A stretch of DNA of 64,000 nucleotides. Source: Curvularia sp. ZM96 (Eukaryota > Ascomycota > Dothideomycetes > Pleosporales > Pleosporaceae). Numbering within the stretch: position 1 is the first letter of the stretch; the number at the start of each line of letters is the position of its first letter. The notes under the pieces are model-generated. The model made no database searches. It was not told the origin of the DNA and was given only the letters and a program-made list of their open reading frames with translations. The stretch is from contig JAJGBQ010000004.1 in the NCBI GenBank assembly GCA_022457065.1, positions 682,001-746,000 on the forward strand, given 5' to 3'. Positions 11,132 to 22,338 of the stretch are shown piece after piece. Position numbers and translations under genes: made by a program.

Positions 11132-11560
11132 TACATGGCTGCAGGCACCCCGCATACTGGCCCTGAAATCGCATGTGACGAAGCCAGGGGGAGGCGCCCA
11201 TGGCATAATATCATCATGGCTTCCGTCCGCCTCAAAAGAATCGCATCCTACTAATCTCACACGTGCACCGTGACCATGACTTGGCCGATACAGTCACCCA
11301 TACACATGTGGCCCTCGCTCTGCGCACTCCTTGACGGTGGCGCGCCCCACGTTCGCCAATTGATTGGCTCTCGGGCATGACGCGAACATCCATGACGGAC
11401 CGGACTTGTTATCGCACCGCGGCACTTATCGCCATCTGTCCCCCAGACACATCCTCGCACAGCTGGTACTATACGGAAAGAGGCTCGATTGCTGCCTCTG
11501 TTGTTCGGTCGTCTTCAATCCTCGCGTTTCCTCGTCAATCTCACCACCAACGCCACCATA
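11132..11560. other. intergenic upstream of the R3H-associated gene
   Basis: 429 bp between two genes on the same strand; holds a 3' flank and a promoter. A CT-rich stretch precedes the ATG at 11561. Nothing else seen. Confidence 0.5.
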
Positions 11561-12747
11561 ATGGCTATTGACGATATCCCATCAAGCCCCCAGCAGGCCG
11601 CCGCCGCGCCACCTCAGCCCATCGATATCGATGCCTGGACCGAGCAGGCGACTGTTGCGCTGGAAGCTGTTGCCATCTCTGCTCCTGGAGACGCACTGCA
11701 ACCCACCTCAGTCACGCTCGCGATTCCACTCGATGAGCACGACGCGCCTCCGGCTGCTGCACACCCTGTAGGTGCCTCAGCAGCTGCAAAGGAGGGTGGA
11801 TACTATCGTCGTAAAGAGCCGCTTCGCCGCGACAGCATGAAGCAGCGTGAGGCCTTGCTCAAGGGCAAGGAGGGCTCTAGACGTAGGCAGAGATGGGAGA
11901 ATGGTACGTTGGGGTCTCTCCCCCTTCCCCTCCCTTCTCTCGAGGACCCTTTTCCACCATCCGCAATAGCGCACCCCAACCCCCTGAACCACCAGCATAG
12001 AGTTTCCGCAAGCCAAGTTTTGATCATCATGAGCCAAGCATGTAAGATTGATATGTGAACCTAGATCGCCTCCTAAACAACCCCTATGCCGAGCCTCCGC
12101 TCCCAAAGGACTGGGAAGTCCACCCTACCTACACCTCCAAACACGTTCCTTACTACCTCGCTCCCCTCTGGGATGCCGGCCTCAAGCGCCAGTCCAACGA
12201 GCGCCGCAACGCCGCGGTAGCACAAAAGACTGCCACCAAGACCGTCGCCAGCAAGCCCACTGCCCCAGGCATCGTACCCAAAGAACTGCGCGACAAGCTC
12301 AAGCGCTCGCGCGGCGCAAAGGGACTACTCATGGACCTCGAGTCCGAAGTCCGCAAGTTCGTCGCCGACTGGGAAGAAAAAGAGCGCCAGGCAGAACTCG
12401 ATGGTCTCCCTGCTGATCCGGACAGCGAAGACGACGAGATTGTGTTTGTTGGCCGAAACGGCCAGATGAATGATCTGCGCGAGGCGAGTACTACTTCTCC
12501 TGGTACTGCTGTGACTGCCAAGAAGGAGCTTATGCTATTCGAGACGCCCGAGGAGGACGTGGGCGGATCTTTTGGCCGCTGGCTCGTGCATCATATTGGC
12601 GTGTATTATGGTCTGAAGACGTGGAGTGTAACAGTGGGGAATCCTGCGAGGCGCGAGGCGTACATTGGGGTCAAGAGTCCCAAGGTCAAGGCTGGGAATG
12701 GGGCGGTTTGTAGGCCGTTGCCTAGACCGCTGTATGGGTTGGTGTGA
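11561..12747 (+). CDS. R3H-associated N-terminal domain protein
   Basis: Exons 11561-11903 and 12065-12747 with a 161-nt intron give 341 aa. The junction rebuilds RRRQRWENDRLLNNPYAEPP, the core of the R3H-associated N-terminal domain (Pfam R3H-assoc), followed by DWEVHPTYTSKHVPYYLAPLWDAG. Before it lie an Ala/Pro-rich leader and RRDSMKQREALLKGKEG. The middle is charged (KLKRSRGAKGLLMDLESEVRKFVADWEEKERQ is split here by description) and acidic (DSEDDEIVFVGRNGQ). The last 80 residues (WLVHHIGVYYGLKTWSVTVG, then PARREAYIG) resemble the R3H single-stranded nucleic-acid-binding region. A nucleic-acid-binding role is inferred from the family; no pathway can be assigned. Confidence 0.8.
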
Positions 12748-13054
12748 GTTGTTCGACCTGGGGCATAGAGCGGATGTGTAGATATAGATGTAATCTTCGC
12801 TCAGTTCTAGAAGTAGGGATGCTTGTTTGGCCGGTCTGCATGTATGGGGCTCCGCATTTCGTCTGTGTCTGCGCATGTATGAGACCTGTCAGGTAAACCT
12901 AATCAAAGCCTTGGGGCCTGAGCTCAAGAAACACAAAACCATGTGTGCATCATTTCATTCATCGTGCCAACCTACGTGCCCAACGCCTTGTTACAAACTC
13001 GACCTGTAGATCAAACTACATCAAATTACATACATGCATGACACCCCTTTACCC
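12748..13054. other. convergent intergenic
   Basis: 307 bp between the 3' ends of the R3H-associated gene and the aminopeptidase. AT-rich toward 13000; no gene seen. Confidence 0.5.
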
Positions 13055-14293
13055 TTACTCAAACTTGGCAAACGCCAACTCGTACGCCAACGCAAGCGTC
13101 ATCCTGGCATGCTGTAGCATATGGTCAAAGCTCAAATACTCAATCTTGTCCTCGGTAGTGTGAATCTTGTTGTCGCTGTACTTGAAATCTGATTCAATGA
13201 CAAACGCAGACGGGTATCCCGCCTTGGAAGCGCTGGCATGGTCCGAGCAAGCATATCCGCACTTTGTCAGCACATACGGGATGCCGCAGTAGGTAGTGAT
13301 GATCTTCTTGATGAACTCGGTCAGGCCAGCGTCGACAAAGTCGGTGATGACGCCGACGGATTCAGGCTCGCCGGCGTCGAGCGTCTTTTGCACGTAACCC
13401 GTCATGTCTTGCTGCAGCATGGCCTTGACGTCGCGGCCCTCCTTCTCGTACGATTGGAAGATAGCTTGTGAGCCGAGGAGACCTCCCTCTTCGGCAGAGT
13501 ACCAGTGGAACTCGATTGTGTTGTCTGCTTCGCCCTTGAGAATCTCCTCCGACTTAAGCAGCACGCGCAGCGCTTCCAGGATCGTTACTGTACCGCTGCC
13601 GTCGTCGTCGGCGCCAGGGGCAGCGAGGAAAGCGGGAAAGTATAGGTTGATGCTGTCTTGGTGCGCACCGATTACAATCGTCTTGTCGCTCTTGCCAGGG
13701 ATGGTGGCAATGATGGAGGACTGACCCCAGGGGTGGGTGAACGCCTTGACAGTGGTGTTAACGGCACCCGCATCCTTGAGTGTTTTGTCTACTTGGCTGA
13801 GTAGCCATGCAGAGCTCTCAGCGCCGTAGTGCGACTTGTAGTAGCGCGTGTGAAACGACGTAAACGTCTCGAGATGAGAGCGCATATTCTCCTTCTCCAG
13901 CTTCTTGAGCAGTGGATCGATGCTGTCCTTGTGTACGGGCTTTTCTGGAAACTTGACACTCTGCGTCGATAGCTTGCGATTCAACGTGCCCAACTCCTTG
14001 TTGTTCGTGATGTCGAAGAAGTTGATGTTTTGCTAACACGGTCAACACTTTGTTTCCAAAGCGCAATACGCTCAGAGAAGTTATCCTACTTTTCGCAACT
14101 CCCACTTCTCGTCTTCGGTGATCCATCTCGTCTCACCTGGAGAGAGCTCGATCAGATACTGTTCCGCCTCCGCCTCGGCGTTGATAGGCTGCTGCTCCTG
14201 GAACACGACTTGAGCGTGTTCAGGGGCGGAAGCAGCAGCAGCAGCAGTGAGGGCTGCCGTGTATAGAGGTAACAATAGCGTTGCTAACTTCAT
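13055..14293 (-). CDS. LAP1: secreted M28 leucine aminopeptidase
   Basis: Two exons on the minus strand, 14293-14090 and 14032-13055, separated by a 57-nt intron, give 393 aa. The N-terminus is a clear signal peptide (MKLATLLLPLYTAALTAAAAA) followed by a propeptide ending near RKQNINFFDIT, which the splice restores. The M28 zinc-peptidase core is complete: GAHQDS, GADDDGSG, AEEGG, QQDMTGY and the late IHTTEDKIEYL, giving the five metal ligands and the catalytic Glu. A CGYACSDHAS segment gives the usual disulfide. It removes N-terminal Leu and other hydrophobic residues from peptides outside the cell. A MITE-like repeat lies 128 bp upstream of the start codon, inside the likely promoter. Confidence 0.93.
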
Positions 14294-15229
14294 GGTTGCT
14301 GGATAGAGATGACTGAGACGGTTGGTGGAGGATGGTGGAGGTCGTGTGTTGCACGACAAGCGGTTGACGCGGTGACACACGGAGATAAGGCCAAGCTATC
14401 CGATGACGCGCTATCAGCTGTCTCCCACACCTGGTAAAACTACCCTGCATTTTAGTAACACCATCACTTTTCAAAGTAGTTGTGTTTGTCACAGTTACTT
14501 GTTGTTTACCATACTCTGAGCACTTAAGCCTCTACTTTTAAATTACCTGTAGTTGTCACAGTCATCTTTATTGTGTTGACAGCGTGGGTGAGCTCATGTT
14601 GATTCTCCGGTTTTACTGGGTGTGGGAGAGCCTATTTGGAGCTAATGCAGTTCTGGCACGAGGAGGCCTCTGATGGGTTCTAGGGATGCGTATGTGTAGT
14701 ACGTTGAGGAGTTGTTTTGTTGTTTCGTAAGGAAAGAGTTATCTACGGGGGCCTTTGTTGCGATCACTTTTCATGATTTGTTTTGTTGTCTCCCGTGCTC
14801 GCAAAATTGGAGGAAAAGTGTGGGTTCTGCTCTAGTTACTCAAGCTATGCGTCTTTTCGTACTTACATTCCATCATTTACGGGCATTTTTGGTGCTTGGT
14901 GCTATGGCTCTCGACTGCACTGTCGGCGCGGGGCAATCTGCTAGCCAGTTCTACCGATGCCGATGCCGTCATTACCGTTACTATCAGGTAAGGGCACCAA
15001 TACCTTAGCTTGGCGCTGACAGGCGTTCAGCCCATCTAGTCGCTTTGTGTAGTCCTCAGAGGTAGACAAGACTTAACTTCAGTAGCTACCTTGCCCCACT
15101 TCTGTATTTAAGCTCATACCCCTCACAGCTTAAGAGGACAGTTTTCGATACAACAGACAGATATCTTTTACCTGCATATTCTTTGGGTGCTCACGAAGTA
15201 TTGTTACAAGTTACAAAACTGGTGTCACA
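14294..15229. other. divergent intergenic containing a MITE-like repeat
   Basis: Promoter space for LAP1 (minus) and the first SDR gene (plus). It contains repeat copy 1 (14421-14629). A frame at 14712-15008 has no conserved features and is not called. Confidence 0.55.
14421..14629. mobile_element. MITE-like element, copy 1
   Basis: About 209 bp. It begins TCTCCCACACCTGGTAAAAC and ends GTTTTACTGGGTGTGGGAGA, so the ends are inverted repeats of ~20 bp with two mismatches. Inside are two ~66-bp units, each built from a CTACTTTTAAA-type palindrome followed by TGTAGTTGTCACAGT. Related sequences occur at 19631-19818 and 44802-45010 in the same orientation. No coding capacity. Target-site duplication is not clear. 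Confidence 0.65.
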
Positions 15230-16159
15230 ATGGCAGAGTCTTCTATCATTCTTGTTAGTTCTAACACTGCGACATGATAGGCCAAAAACTTAGATTGCTG
15301 ACATCACTCAAGATCACTGGCGGAAATACAGGCATCGGGTATGAAGCCATCAAGGCCTTGTACGCCTCGTCGCAGCCCTATACAATTCTGATGGGCAGCC
15401 GGTCGCTCGAAAAAGCCAAGGATGCAATCTCGAAGCTCAAAAACGAGGTTGCGGGATCAAAATCTGAAGTCGAGGCAATTCAGATTGACATCGAGGACGA
15501 CGCATCCATAGAGAAAGCGTTTGAGGCAGTCAAGAGCAAATATGGCCGTCTAGATACCCTTGTAAACAACGCAGGTATGTTGCATCGTACTTTTTCTGTG
15601 GTAGAAATAAAGTTTATTAACGTAAATAGGCGGATCCTTTGACAGAATCCTGCGCGATGATTCCAGCCCCAAAGGTATCCGCGCAGCCTGGGACAGCACC
15701 TACTCACTCAACGTTACTTCAACACAAGTTGTGACACATATTTTTGCGCCCCTTTTGATTGCCTCCTCCAGTCCCAGACTGATCTTTGTGACATCCGGTC
15801 TCTCTTCCTTGAATACTTGCGCTGGTGGGTTTGACTCCAAGCTCATCAATACAGCGCCGCCTAAAGGCTGGCCTAAGCCTCTCAACCCTACCCCGACGGC
15901 CTATAGGTCGAGCAAGACAGCACTGAATATGCTAATGTTGTATTGGGCGAGGACGCTGTATGCGGATGGCGTAAAGGTGTTTTGCGTTAGTCCGGGTTTC
16001 TTGGCTACTGGCCTTGGAGGAATGGGGCCGGACTTTTTGAAGAAGATGGGTGCAGCTGATGCAAGCGTTGGTGGTGAATTTATTAGGGATGTTGTGGAGG
16101 GGAAGAGAGACGAGGATACAGGCAAGGTGATTGACAAAGATGGTGTGCAGCCTTGGTAA
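15230..16159 (+). CDS. short-chain dehydrogenase/reductase
   Basis: Three exons, 15230-15253, 15313-15574 and 15630-16159, give 271 aa. The first exon is only 24 nt (MAESSIIL) and joins to ITGGNTGIGYEA, completing the Rossmann TGxxxGIG nucleotide-binding motif. The second junction rebuilds VNNAGGSFDR. The active site has the Tyr-Lys pair in AYRSSK, with an SSL serine region upstream (VTSGLSSLN). This is a classical SDR of the carbonyl-reductase-like group (RAAWDSTYSLNVTST), probably NADP-dependent. Substrate is unknown. It lies between two direct copies of the MITE-like repeat, with the membrane protein gene at 17442, in a region rich in oxidoreductases. Confidence 0.88.
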
Positions 16160-17441
16160 ACGTATTCCATCAGCTTGGGGCTGTGAGTGAGATGGCGCCT
16201 TTTCTGCCTGGAATGAGCTCCAGCCGTTAGAGTTGTCCAGCTTGCAATGGTAAATATTGGGCCCTGCTGTCAGGTGTTGACATTTGACACGATATGCCAA
16301 TATCTAATACTCGATAGCTCAACATTTGATAGCCTAATGTTCGACTGCAACGCTTAAGACCCGACACTATCATACCTGATATTCAACACAACACCATGCC
16401 CAACACTCCATAATGTGACGTCCAGCACCCAGTAGGTTATTTCGCGGTCTCTGATCTGCAGTGGGTCAGGTATCTTGCCTTTACTCATTGTCCATGCCAT
16501 GAAGTGACCACGCGCGGGACATGACTCGTGAGCTGTGCGTGCAGGTAAATTCGTTATTGCATTAAATCTAGGAGGCCTTTTTGGGGATGGCGCCAGGTGG
16601 CCCGTGTTGATTTATTCATACTCGCTACTCCATGACAATAAAACTCAGACGGTGCTTGAACTGTCCGCTGATCGCTACTGCTACTATGCTCCATGCATGA
16701 GATACTCATCGCAAAGCTACGGGATAGTCAGTAGTAGTAGAAGACAGCTTGACAGGATATTGAGATGTTTCGTAGCCGATCATCCCGGAAAAGGCCAAGA
16801 AGACAATCGTCGCAACTGCGCGAAATCGGTGGCGAAACAGAGAGTTGATAGGGTGATGGAGAGTCTGGATAGATAGACTCAGCACAGCGCCGAGAGCCAA
16901 AGGCTCACATCAGACTTCCCCCGCCGCAACAATAAAAGCACAGCACACCGACTTCCTCTTAGGGAGTAGTGTAAAACGGGTGAACATAACCTTGCAGTCT
17001 CGCCTAGTGTAATTCCCGAACGCAAAATTCAAGTTCTGGCAGCTCGTTGTTTTTTGGCCCCCACTCAGACTATGTAGTGCTGCATCTGGCCCCCAAACCA
17101 CGGCTAATGGGGTCACTAATCCTAGTAGCATTGCATCAATTCAGCTCTAATTCCCTGTCAGCCAAGTACCTATCGGGCTTCACAAGACGCTACACCGTAG
17201 GCGGTCATCTTTGCAGTATACGATAAGGCATAAGTATGCGCCAATCGGCAAACAATGAAACTGCACCGTTGGGAAGGGACTTGTCCAAACGATTCCCCGC
17301 GCAGTGGAACTATAGATACCCCTGTTACTTCCGGCGGCTACAAGTGCAACCGTTGATAGAGTACCCCGGACTGATGGCTAATATATTACCTGCGACTCGC
17401 AAAGCGAACGCTCGCCCAACGACGCAGAGCCTTTTTTCAAC
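16160..17441. other. intergenic, 1.3 kb
   Basis: Between the SDR and the membrane protein gene, same strand. The part 16290-16440 has loosely repeated 'caacac/cgaca' words but no clear tandem unit. No gene or RNA recognised. Confidence 0.5.
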
Positions 17442-19514
17442 ATGTCCACAGGAGACAAATCAGTCTATCTAGGGTTTTGGACCAATTGGTCTCAAGGCGC
17501 CACAGCGGGGCTGACCTACACAACCACATTAGATAATGGTGCCTTTTTCATCGCTTTCCTCGCCCTATTCGTTACTTTTACTGGTACCTGTTTTTGGAGC
17601 ATTGTCTCCTTCGTTATACATCAAAAACTTAGTCGGCAAGCTCCCCAGAATGCGATCTATCACCAACAACAAGCGATACTTCGCACTTCAGACACAAGTT
17701 CCGCCGCACTATGGAGGTTGTTAACATTGTCGTGGGCCTGGCGCAAGGAAGCATGCGCTGCCTCCTTGAAGTCAACTTTCATACCTCTAATCGCGAGCCT
17801 GGCTACTTTTTCCGCGTTCACCGTAGCCGGTATCTTCTCCTCACGTGTTGCCTCGTCAAGGGATGGTGAGGTGCTTATTAGTGGGAACAACTGCGCTACA
17901 GCCAACCTCACTCTCATGGCATCAGCACCTGACCACGCGGCCGACTACTACCTTGCTGCCAGGCTCAGGTCAAGCTTCAGTTACAAATCAGCTTGCTATT
18001 CAGGCTCTGAGTCGACGGACAGCTGTCGCACATTCGCCCGAAGTACCCTCCCTTATACAGTCACACGCGGCGCTCCTTGTCCTTTCCCAGGAGAAGACCG
18101 GATCTGTCTCTCAAAAAATGGTTCTATCCGCTTCGACTCTGGGTTTTTGAACAGTCATGACCATCTGGGGATTAATGCGCCACCCAAGTCCCGGTATCTC
18201 TATCGCACTGTCGCCGAATGTAGTCCTCTACGCGATGCAGAATACATACGGTACAACGAAACAAACTCACAGAAAACACTCCAATTCTTGTATGGTAATA
18301 GCGCAGTAGGATGCGGAAATCGAGATGGATGCACCGTGGAGGTAAGTGCCAGCAAGAGGCCTGGCAATTTGTTAGGGGTCAACCAATACACAGTCTCGTA
18401 AGTGCTCCTTTTCCCTCAGATTAGCTTCGAAACTGAACCCAGCTCTAGGGCCATTACAAAATGGCAGTTGGGCCAAGATGCCGACGTCCTTAACCTCAAT
18501 GTATGGAGGCCAATACCTGAGATGGCAGTACGGGACGCAGACATAAACTCGATTTACTTAGAGTCGAATGATGTCAACTACGCTACACCAGTTCGTGATC
18601 CTTGGTTTGCTGCAAATGTAGGACCTGTCTTAGTCGATACGTTAGGGGGTAACATTACTGTATATGCGAGCGACCAGCCAGCAAAAGCCCTGGGTTGCAC
18701 TCAACGATACCAGTTTTGTAACCCATCCTTGCCCCAGAATATAAGCTGTACAGCGCCCATGGGAATATTCGAAGCTGCTCAAGCTGCTACATCGACTCTT
18801 TTCACAGATCCCCAGAGCAGAGACGCTTTTGAGTGGTCTACGCGTGCGATTCGACACATGGCAAATGGGTTCCACGAGCTAGTCACTATCTTAGGAGGCG
18901 GAGCCCTTCTTGCAACCGATACCCTATCTGGAGTTGGCCAGGCTGGTTTACCCGACAACCAATGGGAACATGAATTAGAGGGCTGGTTCAAGTTCACCTT
19001 GGCTGACCTCCAGCGAGCGGTACTCGACCAAGCGACGGGCCCTGTCGATCCAAAAGCGGCTTCATTTCACTCAGCACCTTTAACCGCCGGAGCACGTAGC
19101 GTTTGCAGCAATCAGAAGATCCGATCCGACTCCTACACTTCGTTCAATGTACTAGGCCTCGTAATCATTTTTGCTATCGGCGGTCTCATCATGCTGTTGT
19201 CAGTCTACCTACCGTTGGTGACTGCACGAATTCAGCGAAATCGAAACCCATATGCTAGCCTAGAATGGGTCTCGAATGATACGCTGCAGCTTCAGCGACT
19301 AGCTCATGAGGCAGTCGGTGCAGGCGAATGGATGGGCGCATGCGATGACTACCCACTTGCACGAAAGCATGATCTCTTGGCTATGCTTGACACTACCAAT
19401 CCAAAGCATCCCACCCTTAGGGCAAAATCAGAGACCGTGGAAAGGATTAGGATAGAGGCAAACGATAAAAAGCTGCGCAGCATGACAGGTGAAACCGCTA
19501 CGACACTAGTATAG
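17442..19514 (+). CDS. multi-pass membrane protein with large ectodomain, unknown family
   Basis: Exons 17442-18397 and 18443-19514 with a 45-nt intron give 675 aa; an acceptor 6 nt later (51-nt intron) also keeps the frame. Membrane segments are seen at about 33-59 (FFIAFLALFVTFTGTCFWSI), 111-133 (STFIPLIASLATFSAFTVAG) and 553-578 (FNVLGLVIIFAIGGLIMLLS). Between the second and third lies a ~420-residue region with many Cys and several Asn glycosylation sequons, so it is probably lumenal or extracellular. The tail after 580 is charged and likely cytosolic. Similar fungal proteins are common and uncharacterised; I recognise no functional motif. The gene is flanked on the right by MITE copy 2. 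Confidence 0.75.
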
Positions 19515-19977
19515 CACATGTCGTCAGGTTTTTCAGGAATATAGCTTCAATGTAATTTGAGATAATAACGATGTCGGAGACCGACAGATATGTGTACAAC
19601 CGCCTCTTGCACAACTGACGAAACCGGAAACCCTTCTGGTAAACCCACTCTTTTCAAAAGTAACTGTAGTCGTCGCAGCTACCTATTCTTTACTGCGTGC
19701 TTAGCACGTAGGACTCTACTCTTAAAAGTATCTGTAGTTGTCATAGTTATTTATTGTTCACTGTTTTGATAGCGAAGGTGAGCTCGTTGATTTTCCGGTT
19801 TTACTAGTTGTAGGAGAGCCGCATAGTGCGCTAGTAATGGCGTGAGGCGGACCTCGGCTGATGCAAGCTTCGTCTTGGTTGATAAGACAACACTATTCAG
19901 CACCTCAACTCAGCCAAACCCAGCATTGTTAACCTAGTTCATCGATTTCCTCAATCAGAGTTTCAAACATACCTCAC
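19515..19977. other. intergenic containing MITE-like copy 2
   Basis: Spacer between two genes on the same strand. Repeat copy 2 occupies 19631-19818, leaving 159 bp to the next start codon. Confidence 0.55.
19631..19818. mobile_element. MITE-like element, copy 2
   Basis: About 188 bp. The right end (CCGGTTTTACTAGTTGTAGGAG) matches copy 1; the left end is shorter (TTCTGGTAAACCC). Two internal units are present, with CTACTCTTAAAAGTATCTG followed by TAGTTGTCATAGTTA. Same orientation as copies 1 and 3. Its right end is 159 bp before the ATG at 19978. Confidence 0.6.
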
Positions 19978-20572
19978 ATGCCAACAACACGAGGCCAGCA
20001 GCGCAACGCAGATATGGAAGCCGCGCTGAAACTCTTCTTCTCGTCGCCACGCTTCGCGGTAGCTGGCGCATCTTCGGATCCTGCCAAATATGGACACAAA
20101 AGTACGCTAGATGTTCATCTCCCGTAGTCTTCTTATCATCCCTTGATTGCTTTCATCTTTCTTTGGTATTCACATATTGACAATGGGATCAGTATTCGCA
20201 TGGTATCTTCAGCACTCTCTTCCTGCTACACCACTCAACCCACGCTGCTCAAGCGTGACTATTCTAAGCCGGCAGCACACTACTGTCCCTTCACCCACTG
20301 CTCTTCAAGATCCTCCAGCATCTGACTACTCGTTGTCGGTTATCACGCCGCCGGCTGTGACCAAGATACTGCTGAAGGAAGCGAAGGAGGCGGGGATTCC
20401 CGCTGTGTGGCTGCAACCGGGAAGTTTCGATGCAGAGATCCTCGAGTATGCAAAGGCGAATTTTCAAGCTGCGATTGGTGGGGACGGGGGAAGAGGTAGT
20501 GAGGGCTGGTGTGTGCTTGTTGATGGGGAGGAGGGAATGAGGCTTGCAGGGCGGGAAGGGTCGAAGCTTTGA
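19978..20572 (+). CDS. CoA-binding domain (Rossmann) protein
   Basis: Exons 19978-20101 and 20193-20572 with a 91-nt intron give 167 aa. The first exon encodes FAVAGASSDPAKYGHK and the second continues IFAWYLQHSLPATPLNP, together the standard CoA_binding_2 opening. Later IPAVWLQPGSFDAEILEYAK is the second conserved block. This family (YccU-like) binds CoA or a related nucleotide in a Rossmann fold; its cellular role is not settled. It lies convergent with the NmrA-like gene, 134 bp away. The start ATG is 159 bp after the MITE copy, so the repeat may be part of its promoter or transcript leader. Confidence 0.85.
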
Positions 20573-20706
20573 AAAGAATGATGCGATACTCGGTAGGATA
20601 AAGAAGGTTATTTTTCTCATCTCCTCACCGAAATGGGTCGGAAAATACAGGAATACATTACGTAGCTAGGAATCCTGGAAGAAAACGCAGCAGTCCGTGA
20701 CACATC

Positions 20707-21669
20707 TCAGGCCTTATTCCATGCGCTCTCCGTCGCAAGCCAGTCTTCAAACCGCTTCATGCCCGGATGAACCCTTATACACCTGTCGATATCGGCTCCA
20801 AACCCCACATCTCGGAACCAATCAAACATGTACCCCAGCTCCTTGCTAAGCCCGCATAGTATCTTCACGGTGATGCCGTACGTCATCGGCAGCTTTTCTC
20901 CCGTCTTCTTCTCAAAGATGCTTCTAAACTCGCTGAAAGAAAGCGCCTCGCTCGCCAACGACATAGCCGCATTTCTATACGCTGGGTCCTCGCTCTTCAT
21001 CAGCGCCTGTGCACCAAAGAAACCAACATCCTTTGTACTAATCAACTGTAACTTCCGCTCCATTCCCAATTTGACCGCCCAGCTCGTCGTAAACACCTTG
21101 CCGAAGAAGTCCGGAGAAAGGTTTTCGTAAAAAGCTACAGGCTGCAGAATTGTGTACGTTAGCTGTCCGGTCTGCGCCTTCGAAATGAGATGCTGTTCGA
21201 TATTGTATTTTGCGCGAAAGTGAGGCACGTTGGTTGGACCATTGTTTGTCTTGGAGCCGCCTCGATCCGTAGCTGAGTACACAAAGTGCGAGACGTTGTT
21301 TTCCAGTGCAGCGTCTATCAGTGCTTTTCCTTGGGTCTCTTCGGCTTTTCCAACAGCCTGTCAGTGATGTTAGCCTCTGCAACGGGACATGAACCAAGCG
21401 TGTTAATGTACCTGCACGCTGAAGACGCCCCAAACGGGTGCCTTGGTGGCTTCTTTTATCTTTTTGAAAACATCGTCTGCCACGTCGAGATTTCCGGATA
21501 TGAGTTTGATGTTTGGGGACTTTTGAGCAAGTCTCGCTGAAGAAGGAGATTGTGCATCTCGTGTGAGAGCAAGGATCTCGTAGGATGCGTTCGCCTTGAG
21601 CAGGGCGTCAATGACGGCACCACCCTGTTTACCAGTCGCCCCGGTGATTAGAACTGCTTTTGAGACCAT
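20707..21669 (-). CDS. NmrA-like NAD(P)-binding protein
   Basis: Minus-strand exons 21669-21412 and 21357-20707, joined across a 54-nt intron, give 302 aa. The N-terminus VLITGATGKQGGAVIDALL carries the GxxGxxG dinucleotide motif. The splice rebuilds WGVFSVQAVGKAEETQGKAL, matching NmrA-family proteins, followed by HFVYSATDRGG and TILQPVAFYENL. Typical NmrA-like proteins are atypical SDRs that act either as redox sensors or as reductases; the Tyr-Lys catalytic pair is not obvious here, which favours a sensor or an unusual reductase. C-terminal HPGMKRFEDWLATES is the usual end of this group. It sits among several oxidoreductase genes. Confidence 0.87.
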
Positions 21670-22338
21670 TGCACGAGTGGTTACGTTGTAGTAGAAGTGC
21701 TAAGGTTGAATTTGAGTGGATAGAAGAGGCCGTGGGATTTGATGCAAGTGCAAGAGGGAAAAATCTGCGATCGATACATCTCTGGTAAATACTGTGAGCT
21801 TGTATTTATAATAATTATGTGCTTCTGACAGTGTAAGCGCGTAGTTAATCTCTGGAAGTTACTTGTAGCGAAAGACGCGAGTCGGGAAGTTGTTCGCCCG
21901 ATTGAGCGTCAGTACTAGGTTCTCGGCCACTCGGGCTTTCGGTCACTCTCCTACCACAACAATCCCTATCTATTGGAAGACTATCAGAGGGTATAAGTCC
22001 GTTCCAATAGCCAAAGAAACAACAGACAAAAATTAATTTTATACTTCATAAGAAGAATCACGAGGAAGTAACTCTTTGGTGTATTTTTACGAAAACACGG
22101 CGAAACCCCGGTTGGCCGAGAAACCGGTATGCTGGCTTAGTGCAATGAACTCAAGACGACTTGATCGATCAATTATCTAGCCCAAGCAATCACACCCTTT
22201 TGTGTCCTCCTATGTCAAATGCCATTCGTAACAAAGTATTCATCGGAAAATATCCACGCTTGTTTCGGAGACCAAACAGATGAGGCGCTGGTTACACCCT
22301 ATTTAAACCGCACAAATCTTCCCAAACGATATATGTAA
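21670..22338. other. intergenic, 0.67 kb
   Basis: Between two minus-strand genes: promoter of the NmrA-like gene and 3' flank of the aminotransferase. AT-rich (22020-22080). No gene recognised. Confidence 0.5.

Noticed and set aside
14712..15008. 98-codon plus frame between MITE copy 1 and the SDR
   Set aside because: Hydrophobic but without any family pattern; ends in intergenic DNA.
18398..18419. A 22-nt intron in the membrane protein gene
   Set aside because: Too short for fungal splicing and puts the exons out of frame; the 45-nt (or 51-nt) alternative keeps the frame.
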